NCBI GenBank assembly: GCA_025716815.1
Contig: JAIXMN010000026.1
Location: 124,001 to 188,000 of the forward strand
DNA: 64,000 nucleotides
Origin: Dichotomocladium elegans
Lineage: Eukaryota; Mucoromycota; Mucoromycetes; Mucorales; Lichtheimiaceae
Direction: 5' to 3'
This document shows, piece by piece, positions 11,572 through 22,712 of this stretch. The first letter of the stretch is position 1, and each line of letters opens with the position of its first letter. A model generated the notes under the pieces. That model did not search any database. It worked only from the letters and a program-made list of their open reading frames with translations, and had not been told where the DNA came from. Position numbers and translations under genes: made by a program.

Positions 11572-12177
11572 ACATTAACTATGCCCATACCGTTCCTTTT
11601 TACTTATGACGCCAACTTTTTTCTCCATTCATTCACCTATGCCCTTCTACCGTTCCTTTCTTTTTCGTCAATAATAATAAAAACCAAGACCTGTCCCGTG
11701 TAACCAACTTGCGCCACAAAGCAAAAATCTATTCTCCACGACACGTACGGGGGGTCTAGGGGGGTTTACCCCCCAGCGAGCCGAATTCTCTGTAGCCCAG
11801 GAAGCGACTGACACGGAGCGCAGCGCAGGGGCTCAGTCAGCAGACGGGCGAAAGAGGCTGGAGGCTCGTTATCATTATTTGATCATGTAAACTAGCGAAA
11901 AATGGCAACGGACGTAATAAAATATCATTGTAAAATGGCATGAACTATGTATCTAATGTGTAGACAATGCCTCGTCTTTTTTTTCATGGCAGTTGCGCTT
12001 CGGAGCATTGTAAGGATGGGGGAAGGGAGAATTATATAGGGCTAGTATAGTATCGAATGGGGGGGTTGGTGAGAAGGACGGATGCTAATGTGTATCTTTT
12101 TGCTGGTTTATGAAATGTAAGATAGATAGAGTGAGTAATGGTGGTAGAAGCCTGAGGTTGTCGAGGATCGATATGCA
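11572..12177. other. 3' flank of Helitron, no gene
   Basis: Holds the hairpin described above, a T-rich stretch after the transposase stop, and A/T-rich sequence leading to the convergent diacylglycerol kinase gene. No coding sequence was recognised. Confidence 0.5.
11749..11774. other. G6-TCTA-G6-TTTA-C6 hairpin element downstream of Helitron gene
   Basis: Six G, TCTA, six G, TTTA, six C. The second G-run and the C-run form a perfect 6-bp hairpin with a 4-nt loop, and the first G-run could pair instead. A further GACTGA...TCAGTC inverted repeat follows at about 11806-11838. Such GC-rich palindromes are typical near Helitron 3' ends, but the CTRR end itself was not pinned down. Confidence 0.4.
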
Positions 12178-14095
12178 TTAGCGCCTATGCTCATCAAGAA
12201 CTAAGCGGCCTTGGGCGTGTCCATCATTCCGGCCGAGCGTCCAGATGGTGGAATGAAGCTTGAAGCTGACTACCTTTGGGTCTTTTAATATGTAAAACTC
12301 GCCATCACACATTATACAGATGATGTTTTCGCGCTCGTAACGATTGCGTCGCCAAAGCCGTTGCGCAGACTTGCGCTCCTTGGGGTCCCGAAAGCGGATC
12401 TCAAAGGGGTCCTGGAACTGGCCAAGACGAGATACATGGCTCCGGTAGTTAGCGAGCTTTTTAATATAGGAGGCCATGGTGTTAATGGCCATAATTTCCA
12501 TACGACCGTCGTTGGCGAGCTGAGGTTTCCACGTCTTTGGATCGGTTGGACCAGTCCGATTACTGACACATTCTAGGCCGGATTTTGCTTCACCCCATAG
12601 ATCGACTTCGCGTCCCCTGATGATCTGTGTTGTGAGCGAGGAGGCATACATTGAAGCAAACTGTGTATGCTGTAACGTTCCACTCACCAGATATGGGGAA
12701 TATTTTGAATAACAAAGTCGATGGGATGCTTTGTCATGACCGGCACAGACCCATTATATGCAGCCTTTTTTTCATGCGGCTTGGGAGCTCTCAGGACGGT
12801 TTTGTTGTCCATGACAATCTCGTCGATGAAGGCCGTAACGGGGGGAAAGTGCTTCCAGAAGACCCACTTGGCGCTTTCAATGGTGTAAACCATCATGTTC
12901 GCCAGCCGATTACCAGCACGATGTTTCTCGAAGCCCGATCCGACATAGCCCTGGACGCCGATCGACATGTAGTTCGACATTTTCCGAGCAAAAGAGTATC
13001 TTGAAATGTCGTCGTAGTTCCTAATTTCTGGGATGTCGTGGCCATCGGCACGCTCCGGGCCAGCGAGGCGAACATAACCAGAGCTGTGGGACGTCATCTC
13101 GACGCCCCAGATATCGAGACGAGCTGGTTCAGAATGCGTAAGACGATCGCAAACGAGTTCTTCAAGATGATGGAGTCCATTTCCGAGGACGTCCTTATGA
13201 GGGATGGTGCGGCCCCACCCTAGCACCTGGCTGAAATCATTGCCAGTACCGAAAGGGATACCTATGACAGATCATGACGACAGGTGTGGGGCGGGCGCAG
13301 GGAGAGAAGTTTAGTTGGAGAGCGTGTGTGCGCTTTTTTTTTTTTTTTACGGAAACGTACATGAAAAATAGACAAGATCGAAGTCGATATCGTACTCATC
13401 CACAAGTTCGACAACGCTCATGACGGTGCCATCGCCTCCGGCACTCCACACCTGAATATGTCGTTGTGCAACCATGGGAGACACCTTCCCGGGGGCGATG
13501 GGCGAGAGCTGGTCAATTTGAGAGGCCACAAGTGTGATATTAGCTATTCCGGTCTCGCGATCTTCCTTGTCGAGAATGTTATGGATCTCGACCTGAACTT
13601 CTGGTATTTTGCGTAGTCTAAACTTCTGGATCGGAAGGTCGGTGAGATACCGGCCTTTTTCGTCGCCAGAACGGGGATTAACGAAGATGAAGATGTATAT
13701 GCTGGGGCTGCAGGAACCAACCGCATTCTGAAGGACGTTAGGGTCGATCTTTGCCGAGAGACGGTTGATTGCTCTGCGTTGGGCGGAAGAAGACGTTGTG
13801 ATAGTCGTAGTTGAAGGGGGCCACTCCTCGCTGGAGGAAGTGGATACGGTGTCAAGTGTGATCGGCGATGAGGGACCCTCGCGGTCGATCGTCAGTTTTA
13901 GTTCTAATGGAAAAGGAAGATAAGTCTGAGGTTGTTTGGATTTGGGTTTGCTTAGTGTGTATTACTTGCTGGAGTCTGGTGGGCTTTTAGCTCGTGGATG
14001 AGAGAAGATTCCATCACAGCAAAGAACTTGTCCGTGCGAGGGTCAGTGCTCAGCGTATCAGACTCCAAAGGGACAGGGAAACCTGCAACAGACAT
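12178..14095 (-). CDS. diacylglycerol kinase (DAGK catalytic + accessory domains)
   Basis: Phosphorylates diacylglycerol to phosphatidic acid, a lipid-signalling and phospholipid-turnover step at membranes. The start chosen is the ATG at 14095 (MSVAGFPVP). A TATATAAAGC box lies about 110 bp upstream. The catalytic domain runs from FIFVNPRSGDEKG through the nucleotide-binding SAGGDGTVMSVVE (near 13430) to PFGTGNDFSQVLGWG (near 13230). The accessory domain follows with GVQGYVGSGFEKHR, NRLANMMVY, FIDEIVMDN and IPHIWGREVDLWGEAK. That last join uses the acceptor after ATCATCAG at about 12620. It ends LVLDEHRR. No C1 zinc fingers, PH domain or EF-hands are seen, so this is a compact fungal form regulated differently from animal DGKs. 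At least four exons with short introns. The Ser/Thr-rich stretch near 13800 is probably disordered. Confidence 0.9.
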
Positions 14096-14201
14096 AGGAA
14101 TAGCAACGTGTGTGGGCGTACGTGTATGGCGCGGTGGGGGGGGAGCGGTTGCGTGGACAGAACTGATAGGAGGAAAAGGAAGCAAAGAGTAGATGCTTGA
14201 T

Positions 14202-14211
14202 GCTTTATATA
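14202..14211 (-). promoter_or_regulatory. TATA box of diacylglycerol kinase gene
   Basis: TATATAAAGC on the minus strand, 107-116 bp before the chosen ATG at 14095. It argues against an upstream in-frame ATG at 14230, because that start would put the TATA box inside the coding region. Confidence 0.5.
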
Positions 14212-15144
14212 TTATTACATCATCGCCCATTTCCCATTTGGAGTGGGCAAAGCCCTATCGCGTGTTGTGTGCAAATACCCAATTAGAAACTACTGCTGTC
14301 AAATGCTATCCGGCTACATTCGGCCTATTGAGTCAACTGGGTCGGGCCGATACCAGGCGTGATCTTTCGTCCTACAACGGGAAAACAATTTCTCCCCCAT
14401 GGTATACATCATCCGAAATGGCGTTATGTGCGTGTGTATATACTTCTGCGATATCTAGGTCTAAGAGAATAAGTAAAATAGAGAGAGGCGTTGATATTTA
14501 TGGATGCCATATGTCGAATAATGTCGAATCATGACAAGTAAAAAGATCCCCCCCAACGAACCAAACAGAAGACATGGTCACGGCCCACTGCGCGACTGTG
14601 TCTTGTGAATGGCGACCGAATGACTTTCTACGTCCGCTCCAGTCAAGATTAGCAGGATCTTGGGGGTCCCTCCGTCATTCTTTCGACTCCGCAGGAAATC
14701 CGGACTACTACCCTTTGCCGCAGTGCAAGCAGATATGATCACGCCCGGACCAAGCAGACGGAAAGCCGATTTTCTTGTTCGAGCCCCGGTCCTTGTGTGA
14801 TCATGCCCTAAGTTGGCCTGTATTAGATTAACTGACGCTCAAGGTTAGCGAAGGACGTGAAAAGCAACCGATAAATCCTATCTGTAATTCCAAATCTTAA
14901 TGTCACGTCCTGGTTGTGAGATCCTTGGAATTGAATACATAAAATCCCAAGGCAGATCCTCAAAATGGCTATTATAATCTGCCTGCTTTCTGGAATGACA
15001 TGCGACACAAAGCCGTGAGTGACAACTATTTTGCTGATAGGCCTGCACTGTCGTGCGCGACGGATATCACTTGGATGAGTTGACTGGTCATCCTCCCCCC
15101 CCTTTCGTGCAGAGCTCTGCTGGAGAGTAAATTCCCTGTCGGCT
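14212..15144. other. gene-poor spacer
   Basis: No recognisable gene. It contains an imperfect 15-bp inverted repeat (arms 14737-14751 and 14788-14802, sharing GATCAC and GGACC at the ends). This was examined as a possible tRNA and rejected. Confidence 0.5.
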
Positions 15145-15239
15145 CTGCAAGGCATGATCTGTTCTGCAAGGCGCGAATTGTCCTGCAAGACGTAAACTAT
15201 CCCGCAAGGCATGAATTGTCCTGCAAGGTGTGAATTGAT
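15145..15239 (+). repeat. five 19-bp tandem repeats, consensus CTGCAAGGCRTGAATTGTC
   Basis: Five contiguous 19-nt units start at 15145, 15164, 15183, 15202 and 15221. The length is exactly conserved and one to several substitutions separate the units. The third unit is the most diverged. It lies in a non-coding region near possible retroelement debris. Confidence 0.85.
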
Positions 15240-15528
15240 TTTTTCTAGGTCATGTAATTACAGATAATATGATAGACCAAACAATACAATGAATGCATAT
15301 TCACTTTCAGAAAAATCACGCAATGTTGCTTCAAAGAGCGAAGCAATGCTCCGATCAAAGCTGTTGACTACTCTTTGCTACTCAACTTCAGGACTGATCT
15401 GGATAACAAATGCTCCGCAAAAACTTCAGAGTATGTACTCTAGCTTCTCTGCTTTGACTCTCCTGTAAAACATTTAGAAATAACAGTAAGTCACATATGC
15501 TACTTGAGTATTATGAACATAACTTAAG

Positions 15529-15744
15529 TTGCTTACACAAATGCAAGCCTTGCATCAAAACTGGGGTGTCCCGAAATATCGCGTGGAGCTTTTCGCCTCC
15601 ACTGTTAAAGATCAATTTGTGAAGACATTCTCCAACGCATGGATTCATCATCGATGCACCTTGAGGCTTGAAGTCACCGGGATGTCTCGGACATTTGATC
15701 GAATGGTCAAAAGCTTTGCAGCGGCGTCAAACTCCACTCGATAG
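15529..15744 (+). pseudogene. possible retrotransposon (DIRS-like RNase H end) remnant
   Basis: The open stretch contains HQNWGVPKYRVELFAST and KTFSNAW. These resemble the WG-P-x-x-V-D-LFAS...F-x-SW segment that follows reverse transcriptase in DIRS-type elements, which are common in zygomycete fungi. The match is from memory of the motif, short, and without a complete domain around it. No start or stop context suggests a live gene. Treat it as decayed repeat DNA. Confidence 0.3.
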
Positions 15745-16104
15745 TGGTTAATAAATGGAGCCATACGTACACGCTTTACAACCGCTTGCTCCACATTGTA
15801 TGATCCGTCATTTTTGCACTCCCATGATTTCCATGCTCAACTGCAAGCAGAAATCGTGTAACTAGTGCGGGCTGGGCAACGTCTCTTCAGAATAAATTAA
15901 CGTTTCATCGAGTTTTCGAGAATTTTCATATCACTGCCGCCGCGCCGCTGACAGATGTCCAAGAAGTGTTTAATATTGTCCTTATGATCATTGCTATCTA
16001 TAGTAACCTGATGGTGAGCCTAGTAGCCTTTGTAAATTCATGTCAATGGCATGCGGATTCTGTGGATATAGGATTTGTTCATCGCTTCTAAAATAAGCAT
16101 CACA

Positions 16105-16410
16105 TCATTTATGTGTAGAGCTGTGGAAATTTCTGCCTTGGAGAATCGGGTCCTTCACAACCTCTTCTGATCGAGCCATGTGAACTGTTCCATTTCTTAC
16201 ATATGGGCGAAATTCTGCGCGAGGAGGCGTGCCACCAGATGGACCGGTCTTTTTTGAGGTTACGAGAATAAAGAAAAATCGTATTTGTTTGGCTTGGTGA
16301 CGGTTTACTACGGCACCATTGGACATCTTGTGAGCTCTTTCTTGTGAGTCAGTTCTATCCTGCATTGAATGAGAACATGTACATTGATAACATCTTCGCT
16401 GCTGAGTCAT
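16105..16410 (-). pseudogene. possible reverse-transcriptase fragment (decayed)
   Basis: The stretch reads FFILVTSKKTG, then FRPYVRN, HMARSEEVVKDPILQGRNF. The order VPKKTG...RPV...LN...hFkMe-x-l-x-x-v-x-d-x-I in retroelement reverse transcriptases is similar but degraded. Shortly beyond, on the same strand in another frame, SNDHKDNIKHFLDICQR recalls the segment after the YxDD motif. The catalytic YxDD itself is not visible. The possible RNase H fragment nearby is on the opposite strand, so any element here is rearranged. Confidence 0.22.
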
Positions 16411-19400
16411 TATAGCTGCTGATGGGAAAAAGACGGGTTCTAAGTTATGCGAATATTCCGGAGGTTTATTAAAAACCGCTAGTCAAGTAAGCTAGCGAAG
16501 TTTGGTTTTGTCGATCATGATGAGACTCCACCACGAAGGAAGCGGCGGAAATGGCAAGGTCTTTGACGTTATATAGTGTGAGAATGGCATCTTCCGATCA
16601 TTGTTTATATATCATAATTTTGATGGATAATATTGTATCTCCTGCATTGTTGTATCGTCTCCATAATTTTTCTCTTTGGTTGCTATTGTCTTTAATTTTC
16701 TATGAACAATGGCCCCATCCTGATTTGCAAGCAGAAGTCTAAGCGTTTTAATTTTTGGCTTCCGACAGCATTGGAATTTATCCTATCCAAATGACGATCA
16801 CTCAAAGCACTTCATGCCAACAGCAGAGTGGAGAGGTTCACAAGGCGAGAAGGTTAAAGCTTTCAACTTGTTTAATCGGAAAAGATGCAGCTAAAACGTC
16901 CAAGACGATGCATACGTTGATGCGGAAAACGATCTTGACGATGACAATGGTATAGATACTGCCTTGAGTGAACCAACTGCTGGCTACACAAAGGAATTTG
17001 ATAACGCAGAGGCGTCAGTATAAGAGATCTCATTGTAATGAATATCAGTATAATGGGTGGTCACTCTAACACATTCAAGCATTTCCAGAAGCTGTTGGTA
17101 CATTGCATTTCCGTTACTGCGATATACATGATATTACACAGCTTCTTTCTCTACATTGCCGCTTCTGGAATTGCATGTTTTTGATTCCAGAGATACACAA
17201 TCGCGATGATGAACTGGTATACGTCCGACGTTTATACTGGAACTTGGTGCGATGAAACTGAAGTAATGATGATACAGAAACAAGAGTACATAACATGGTA
17301 TATTTAAGGTTGAATTCCCAGGCTACGTGATCTTGCTATCGATGATCGCCTCCGATCAAGCGTTGATATCCGAAAATGCGCGACATAAAGCATGACCCGT
17401 TCTACATCAAGTTTGGTATTGAAAACATGCCGATTTGCAAAAGTGCATACAACTTCTTCTCGTTCATGCGTTTTTACCGTACAAAATAAGAAAAATTCCG
17501 GTGAAAATAAGGGAACAGAAAGTAGCACATGCCATCAGCGTGCTAGCTTTATTACTGGTCGTCAATTGGAAGCCGTCAGCGGGTTCGATTGCTCTAGCCT
17601 TGTTTGCTATAGCAAGGAATGCTGTTTCATGCTATATCGCAGAATTTCTAGTGCAATGAGTTCAGAATATCCTTATTTGCGCTCTGATCCAAACATGCAT
17701 TTATCTTATAGTAGCAAACTGCTGGCGAATGTGAAGGATACAACCTCAAGTCATCTGTGCCTTCACTGCAGGGCCCCTGCAACTGTTTGGTCCCGAAGAA
17801 AAGTCTGCTTGTCTGGTGTGGAGCACTTGATACATGAAGAAAATTTATGAGTATACTGGTCGACTGATCGAAACCGGAAAAGCAGATGAAGCAGATGATC
17901 CTCTCATACGAAAATAACACAGACGTTCTAAAGAGGAAGTCAAGTTGTAGATAAAGACATGGAATATTATGTCCTAACCTACGTACCTAGAATGCGTTTT
18001 GGAACGACCCGATGGTAGCTATGCGTATGGCACTAACTACCAATGGTCTATATCAGCATGGCGGACACCATGCTCTTGGTCCTCCCAGATGAGAAGAAAA
18101 TGGCCAGAAACATCAACACATGATAACGTCTTAAAGCAGTTGTGACAGCTATATTTTTTTCCAAAGAGATTTTAGGACATCAATGATCCGTCATTCCATA
18201 AAACCACGCTTTCAAACGCAGTTTCCTGCTGTGGACTCTGAATTAAAAATATCATATGAGTGCAAGCGTCAAAGTCTTAGATATGAACTCGGACTAATCA
18301 TTTTTGGATTTGATGTGGTGCATACACGATTTGGTACCATTTCATGTGGCCATTTATCTCCGTCACTTCATCGACTTTTTTCCCTCCATTCTGCTATTGA
18401 TTTCTCTGCATTGAAAATTCTGTTCCATCAATTTGACTATTTGAGTTGAAATTGATATGATAACAAAGTACAGATTGAATAGAATTATGAAATATAGTAA
18501 CCATTGGTTAACGTTAGTGCAAAGCATGATATATGTATATGTTTCCTGTAAGATCTGGTATGCACTGAAAAGCGCGCGGAATACTGAAAGGCATGTATGG
18601 GTTAATATATTATTGTGCATCTGCTGCGATGTAAATGGTGTAAAACAGGATGCAATGCAAAGAAGCTGTAGTTAACGTATCAAGACGTAAAAATCATCGC
18701 ATCAGACAGTATTATTAAGCAAGAGGAATACTAATAGTTCTTCAGACTCCTACATTAACTACCTGACTGAACTCAAAAGTTTGTCAGATGTTTAGTCGAG
18801 AAACTTACGTCGAACCATTGGAGGCGGCAGAAAGACCAGCAAAAGGGACACCAACAGCGACCGATCATCAGTTAGAAAATGACGGCCTTGCATCAGAGAG
18901 CTAGACCACAATACTGCTGAGGATTCTGGCATCCTTTGAGGGTCTCACCATGCCTTTCAATTGCCGGCACGGTACGACGAACAACGAAGAACAGTGAACG
19001 TCATATTTCAATTAAAGACAGCTTACCAGATTGTTTAGCGCCATGCAAGAGAATGTAAGGATGCCTTTGGCAAGGGAAAGATTTTTTGCACGAATTTAAT
19101 TACCTATGCTATAAGAAATTTTAATGTTTAATATACAGGTACTTGTTTGAACAAAAGCCTTCTGAGGAGAGAGTCATTGGCTACAGTATGGAAATCATTT
19201 GCTGTTTAAAGCCTATGATACCATATACGTCATCTATGATAACATTAGTTTAGTTCGATCAAGTACTGAATCCGGTTGCAAGGCCATCTATATGAAGGCA
19301 TGGGTATGATAAAGAACTCCTTTCGACGACTTGGAGTAATTCTCAGAGATATAGCAACCACACTTTCTTGCATCAGTCGATCCCACGAAATACCAATACA

Positions 19401-19686
19401 GTGAAAGCTGCAACTGACTAGCACATCCTTTGATGAACTCGTCCCAAGACTCCTTTCAATAAAAAGGTAGATTGATAGCCATGAATATCAAGCGCGCATG
19501 TCACGGCATCTTGCTTCTCAACTATGCAATACGATTACTAAAATATCACTGCCTATCTTGCCTACACCGATATATGAGACGTTAAACAAACACGCACAGG
19601 ATTACCTTCACTCAATTTAGTAGAATTTGACGCTTTTATCTTCCATATATTGGATAATTATTAGGTCTCGTGCATGGTGGTTTCAT
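16411..19686. other. gene-poor AT-rich region
   Basis: No protein family or RNA gene was recognised. Open stretches of up to about 150 codons occur (for example 17392-17850), but with poor coding character and no domain I know. The composition and broken frames suggest old transposon remains. Confidence 0.5.
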
Positions 19687-22503
19687 CTAAATCATACCAA
19701 AACCTTCAGCATTACTGATACTCGTGAGAAGCCGCTCGCGTAGTTTTTCTTTGCTATTATACTCGCAAAGGAGTAGGACGTTATAACATGTGTGCGATGT
19801 GGGTAACCTATAAGCAGCCATCTATAAGTCTCACGTCCCTCTTCTGTGCAGCATGTCAAACTATATCTTACCTGTCGGAATCCGCGCCATTTTTTGCAAT
19901 CACAAATTGCAATTTTCCAAGGCCACCGATAGGTGCCTATAGAAACTTGTCAATGACTCCAATAAAATCCCGTGACTGATCCATGCATGCTGACCCTATC
20001 TGATCCAGTAGCAAAGAACAGGAGCCTTTTTTTCTCTTCTTCTGTAAAAGCGTGTACGATCTCCCAAAAGTGTCTAGGCAATTGTTATTCAATACTACTA
20101 CTTGGAATCGTTAGCTCGTATAGTACCTTATGATTAGTGAATCTTTTGTCCATCCGCCATCGTAGACAGTAGACCGTTCCAATGCTTCAAAATCGAGTTC
20201 TGAGCTTCCACAGATAAGCTGTTCAATCTCTTCCGGTCTGAAAATCTGCATAACAGCTTCCGATTACCCATCAAGCTTAGTTCAACATGTCTGCACGTGG
20301 CACTTACACTAATGGCATTGTCATGGCACAGCAGTTCAAATCCTTCTCGAAAAGCTTCGAACTCTTTACTAACTGACTCATTGAGGACGAACCTGGCATA
20401 GAGATCCACAAATTCTGCAATCATTTCATTAATCATCCGGCCACTTTTTACACCCCTTAATCCTATCGTTACCATGACGGTTCTCGTTTGTCAGTCGGAT
20501 TTCTGCACCATCAGGTTTCAAATCGCTTGTGTAAATATTACCCAGCGCTTCTAGATCAACTTGAAATGAGCGCTCGAATTCATTCTGGACGTCTCCGTCA
20601 TATGCCAGGAGGCGCTCCAGTCCTCTACCAAGGCTCTATGTATGAATTGTTGGCAATCTCTTCATTATATACCATGTTCTCCCAAAACATGATATCTTCC
20701 TTACTGGGTCAAGCTGTTTTAAATCTTCGAGGCCAACTTCTGATCCCATCAGTTTTTTGTACAAGGCCAATGGTAGATGAAGATCAAGGATGATAGAGTT
20801 ATATACCGCAAGTCCGAGCAATAATCCAGAAAGTTTGAACTCTGCCAGATTTTCTTGATCTCTGGCCGGATTAGGCGCAAACCAATACAGCCTTGACTCC
20901 TCGTTCATTGCGAACATGCCTATAGAGTAGATGGAGGATACATCAAGGTCACATTCGGCTTGGACAAAGTCATTAAACTTACCATATTTGGGATCAAAGA
21001 GTTCGCGGATGACAAGCTGGAAGAATTCTTTCTGCACACCGCCTTCATCCACGCCCTCTTCCCCAACGAATTGAACGCGCAGCTGCTTTTTCAAGTCGTG
21101 GATTGTCTTTTGCTCAAGCTGATGCAATGTGTCCGAAATAATATGATCCCGTCGTATTCCAAGAACCAAATAAGGGCTATTCACGCCTAGATCATTGCGT
21201 ATACCGTAAGCCTCTTTTGCTTAGGGCATCTAATCCGATTTAACCTTCAAATAAAGCACGAAAAAATGCATCCTGAAGCTCATGCCTCATCTGGAAAACA
21301 CTTTCAACTTTGAGGATATCCGCTTTCGCCGTTGGATTTAATACATAAGGATAGTCGCAGAACGAGAACCTGTGAAGTGGTTGTGCGCATAAATGTTGAT
21401 GTGTAAAGAAAAAGCAGCGCCTCCGTGTATCTGGTTACCCTTTCCGCTCCTTATAGTTCGGAATATCGACCTTGATCTCGAGATGATCGTTGATTGACTC
21501 GTTATAGAAACTTGTGTAATGAACAAAGTGCCGTTGCTCATTAAGCCGATCTTGGAGGATGGTTATAGCGCTAGTAAGATCATGATGTCCCGGTGGGATT
21601 TCATTTGGCATGAGATCAAATACTTACATAACATGGCGAAGCACTTGGTAGTGCTAATAACCACTGTGTCTTGGTAAGGCGATATCTTTTCCTCCTTCGT
21701 TTGCCGTGACAACCTAAGTCGTATGAGCTGGTGAAACGTTTCTAATAGGTTGCAAAACAAATGTTGCGAGGTCTGCGTTTCTGTTGGCTCAATCAAGTAC
21801 TGTAAAAATAGATCCTGATGGCTGGCGGACATATTAGCAACAATCTCGCAAAGATCAGCAAGAAGGTTGCCCGCACAATGGACGTCGACAAAGAGAGGAC
21901 ACTAGCATTTCAAGAAAGAAACGAATGACAGTGGTTTGCACTTCGAAAGGATAGAATAGACGCTGGCGAGCACCGACGAACCTGAAACAGAATGACGAGT
22001 GCACTGATATGCTCGGAAGCATGTTCTTCGCCGTTACGCCCGCTATATCGCAATGAGCTTTGAGCGATACCCGACAGTCGTTTCAGAATCTCGCGTGGAA
22101 GCTATGAGCGCAATGAGAAGATTGTAGAAGTTATTCAGCAATTTTCGTACATCGCGCTGGAGGATCTCGAATGCTTGCTGTGCCTCGTGCTTGTCTACAG
22201 GGCATCGATGCTCTCGCGGATTTTTCTAAGGAAGTCACCAGGTTATTGATTCGCTGGGCTGAAACCATTGTATATTTACAAGAAGAAAGCTTTTCGACAA
22301 GAAGTGGGGATTCCCAAAAGCGAGGAAGAGTCGGTTTACAAGCGGTGTCCAATCGTTTGTTGCTTGGCACCTAGAAATATATGACTTGATGACATCGAGA
22401 CTGAGGCATACTAATCAAAGGTGAATTCAAAGAACTGATCAAGTTAATAGGAAGTGTTACCTGTGGATGAGCTCATGGGAAGAAAGGAGTACTGTGGACC
22501 CAT
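19687..22503 (-). CDS. HECT-type E3 ubiquitin ligase (UBE3A/HUL4 family)
   Basis: Transfers ubiquitin from an E2 through a thioester on its HECT cysteine. It has many short exons. The N-terminal helical region reads [45 protein letters not shown], then [19 protein letters not shown]. The family-specific [12 protein letters not shown]...[12 protein letters not shown] precedes the HECT N-lobe: [33 protein letters not shown] and [15 protein letters not shown]. The C-lobe is spread over small exons that I joined by hand: [59 protein letters not shown], and the last exon [16 protein letters not shown]. The catalytic Cys codon is at 19786-19788. The frame ends AEGFGMI at 19687. The start ATG at 22503 follows a TTTTAG acceptor-like site, so a further upstream exon is possible. 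Confidence 0.88.
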
Positions 22504-22712
22504 CTTTTCTAAAAGAGAGTGCGGTTGTTATCAGAAATCAAAGCCAGACTTTCCATCCAGTTAGAGATAATGAAATAGGAGGAAGGGGGTAATAAGAGTA
22601 ATCTAAATGTTTAATCGTTCTCTTTTTTTTATATAAAAATATATTACATGGATACTAAATATACAAGAATAAAGTTGCGCGGTTTATAGATGGTTTTCTG
22701 TGTATGTTTCGG

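Larger units (their letters stand above)
6330..11774 (+). mobile_element. Helitron (autonomous type, termini not resolved)
   Basis: A rolling-circle DNA transposon recognised from its single large Rep-helicase gene (6537-11571). Terminal structures are not certain. Helitrons end in CTRR preceded by a short hairpin. A G6-TTTA-C6 hairpin lies at 11759-11774, and CTAG tetranucleotides occur at several places downstream, including one followed by T near 12042. The coordinates given are therefore a minimum span, from the promoter to the hairpin. Every catalytic motif of the transposase is intact. The element is probably young, apart from one frame break in the coding microsatellite. Confidence 0.8.

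Noticed and set aside
12036..12046. CTAG followed by T as the exact Helitron 3' end
   Set aside because: No hairpin lies at the expected 10-12 nt upstream and no second copy is available to test the boundary.
14096..14230. Upstream ATG for the diacylglycerol kinase
   Set aside because: This start would place a TATATAAAGC box inside the coding region. The ATG at 14095 is better positioned.
14737..14802. Imperfect inverted repeat with a GTTCGAGCC-like box, possible tRNA
   Set aside because: There is no A box, the anticodon arm cannot be drawn, and the stem does not have tRNA dimensions.
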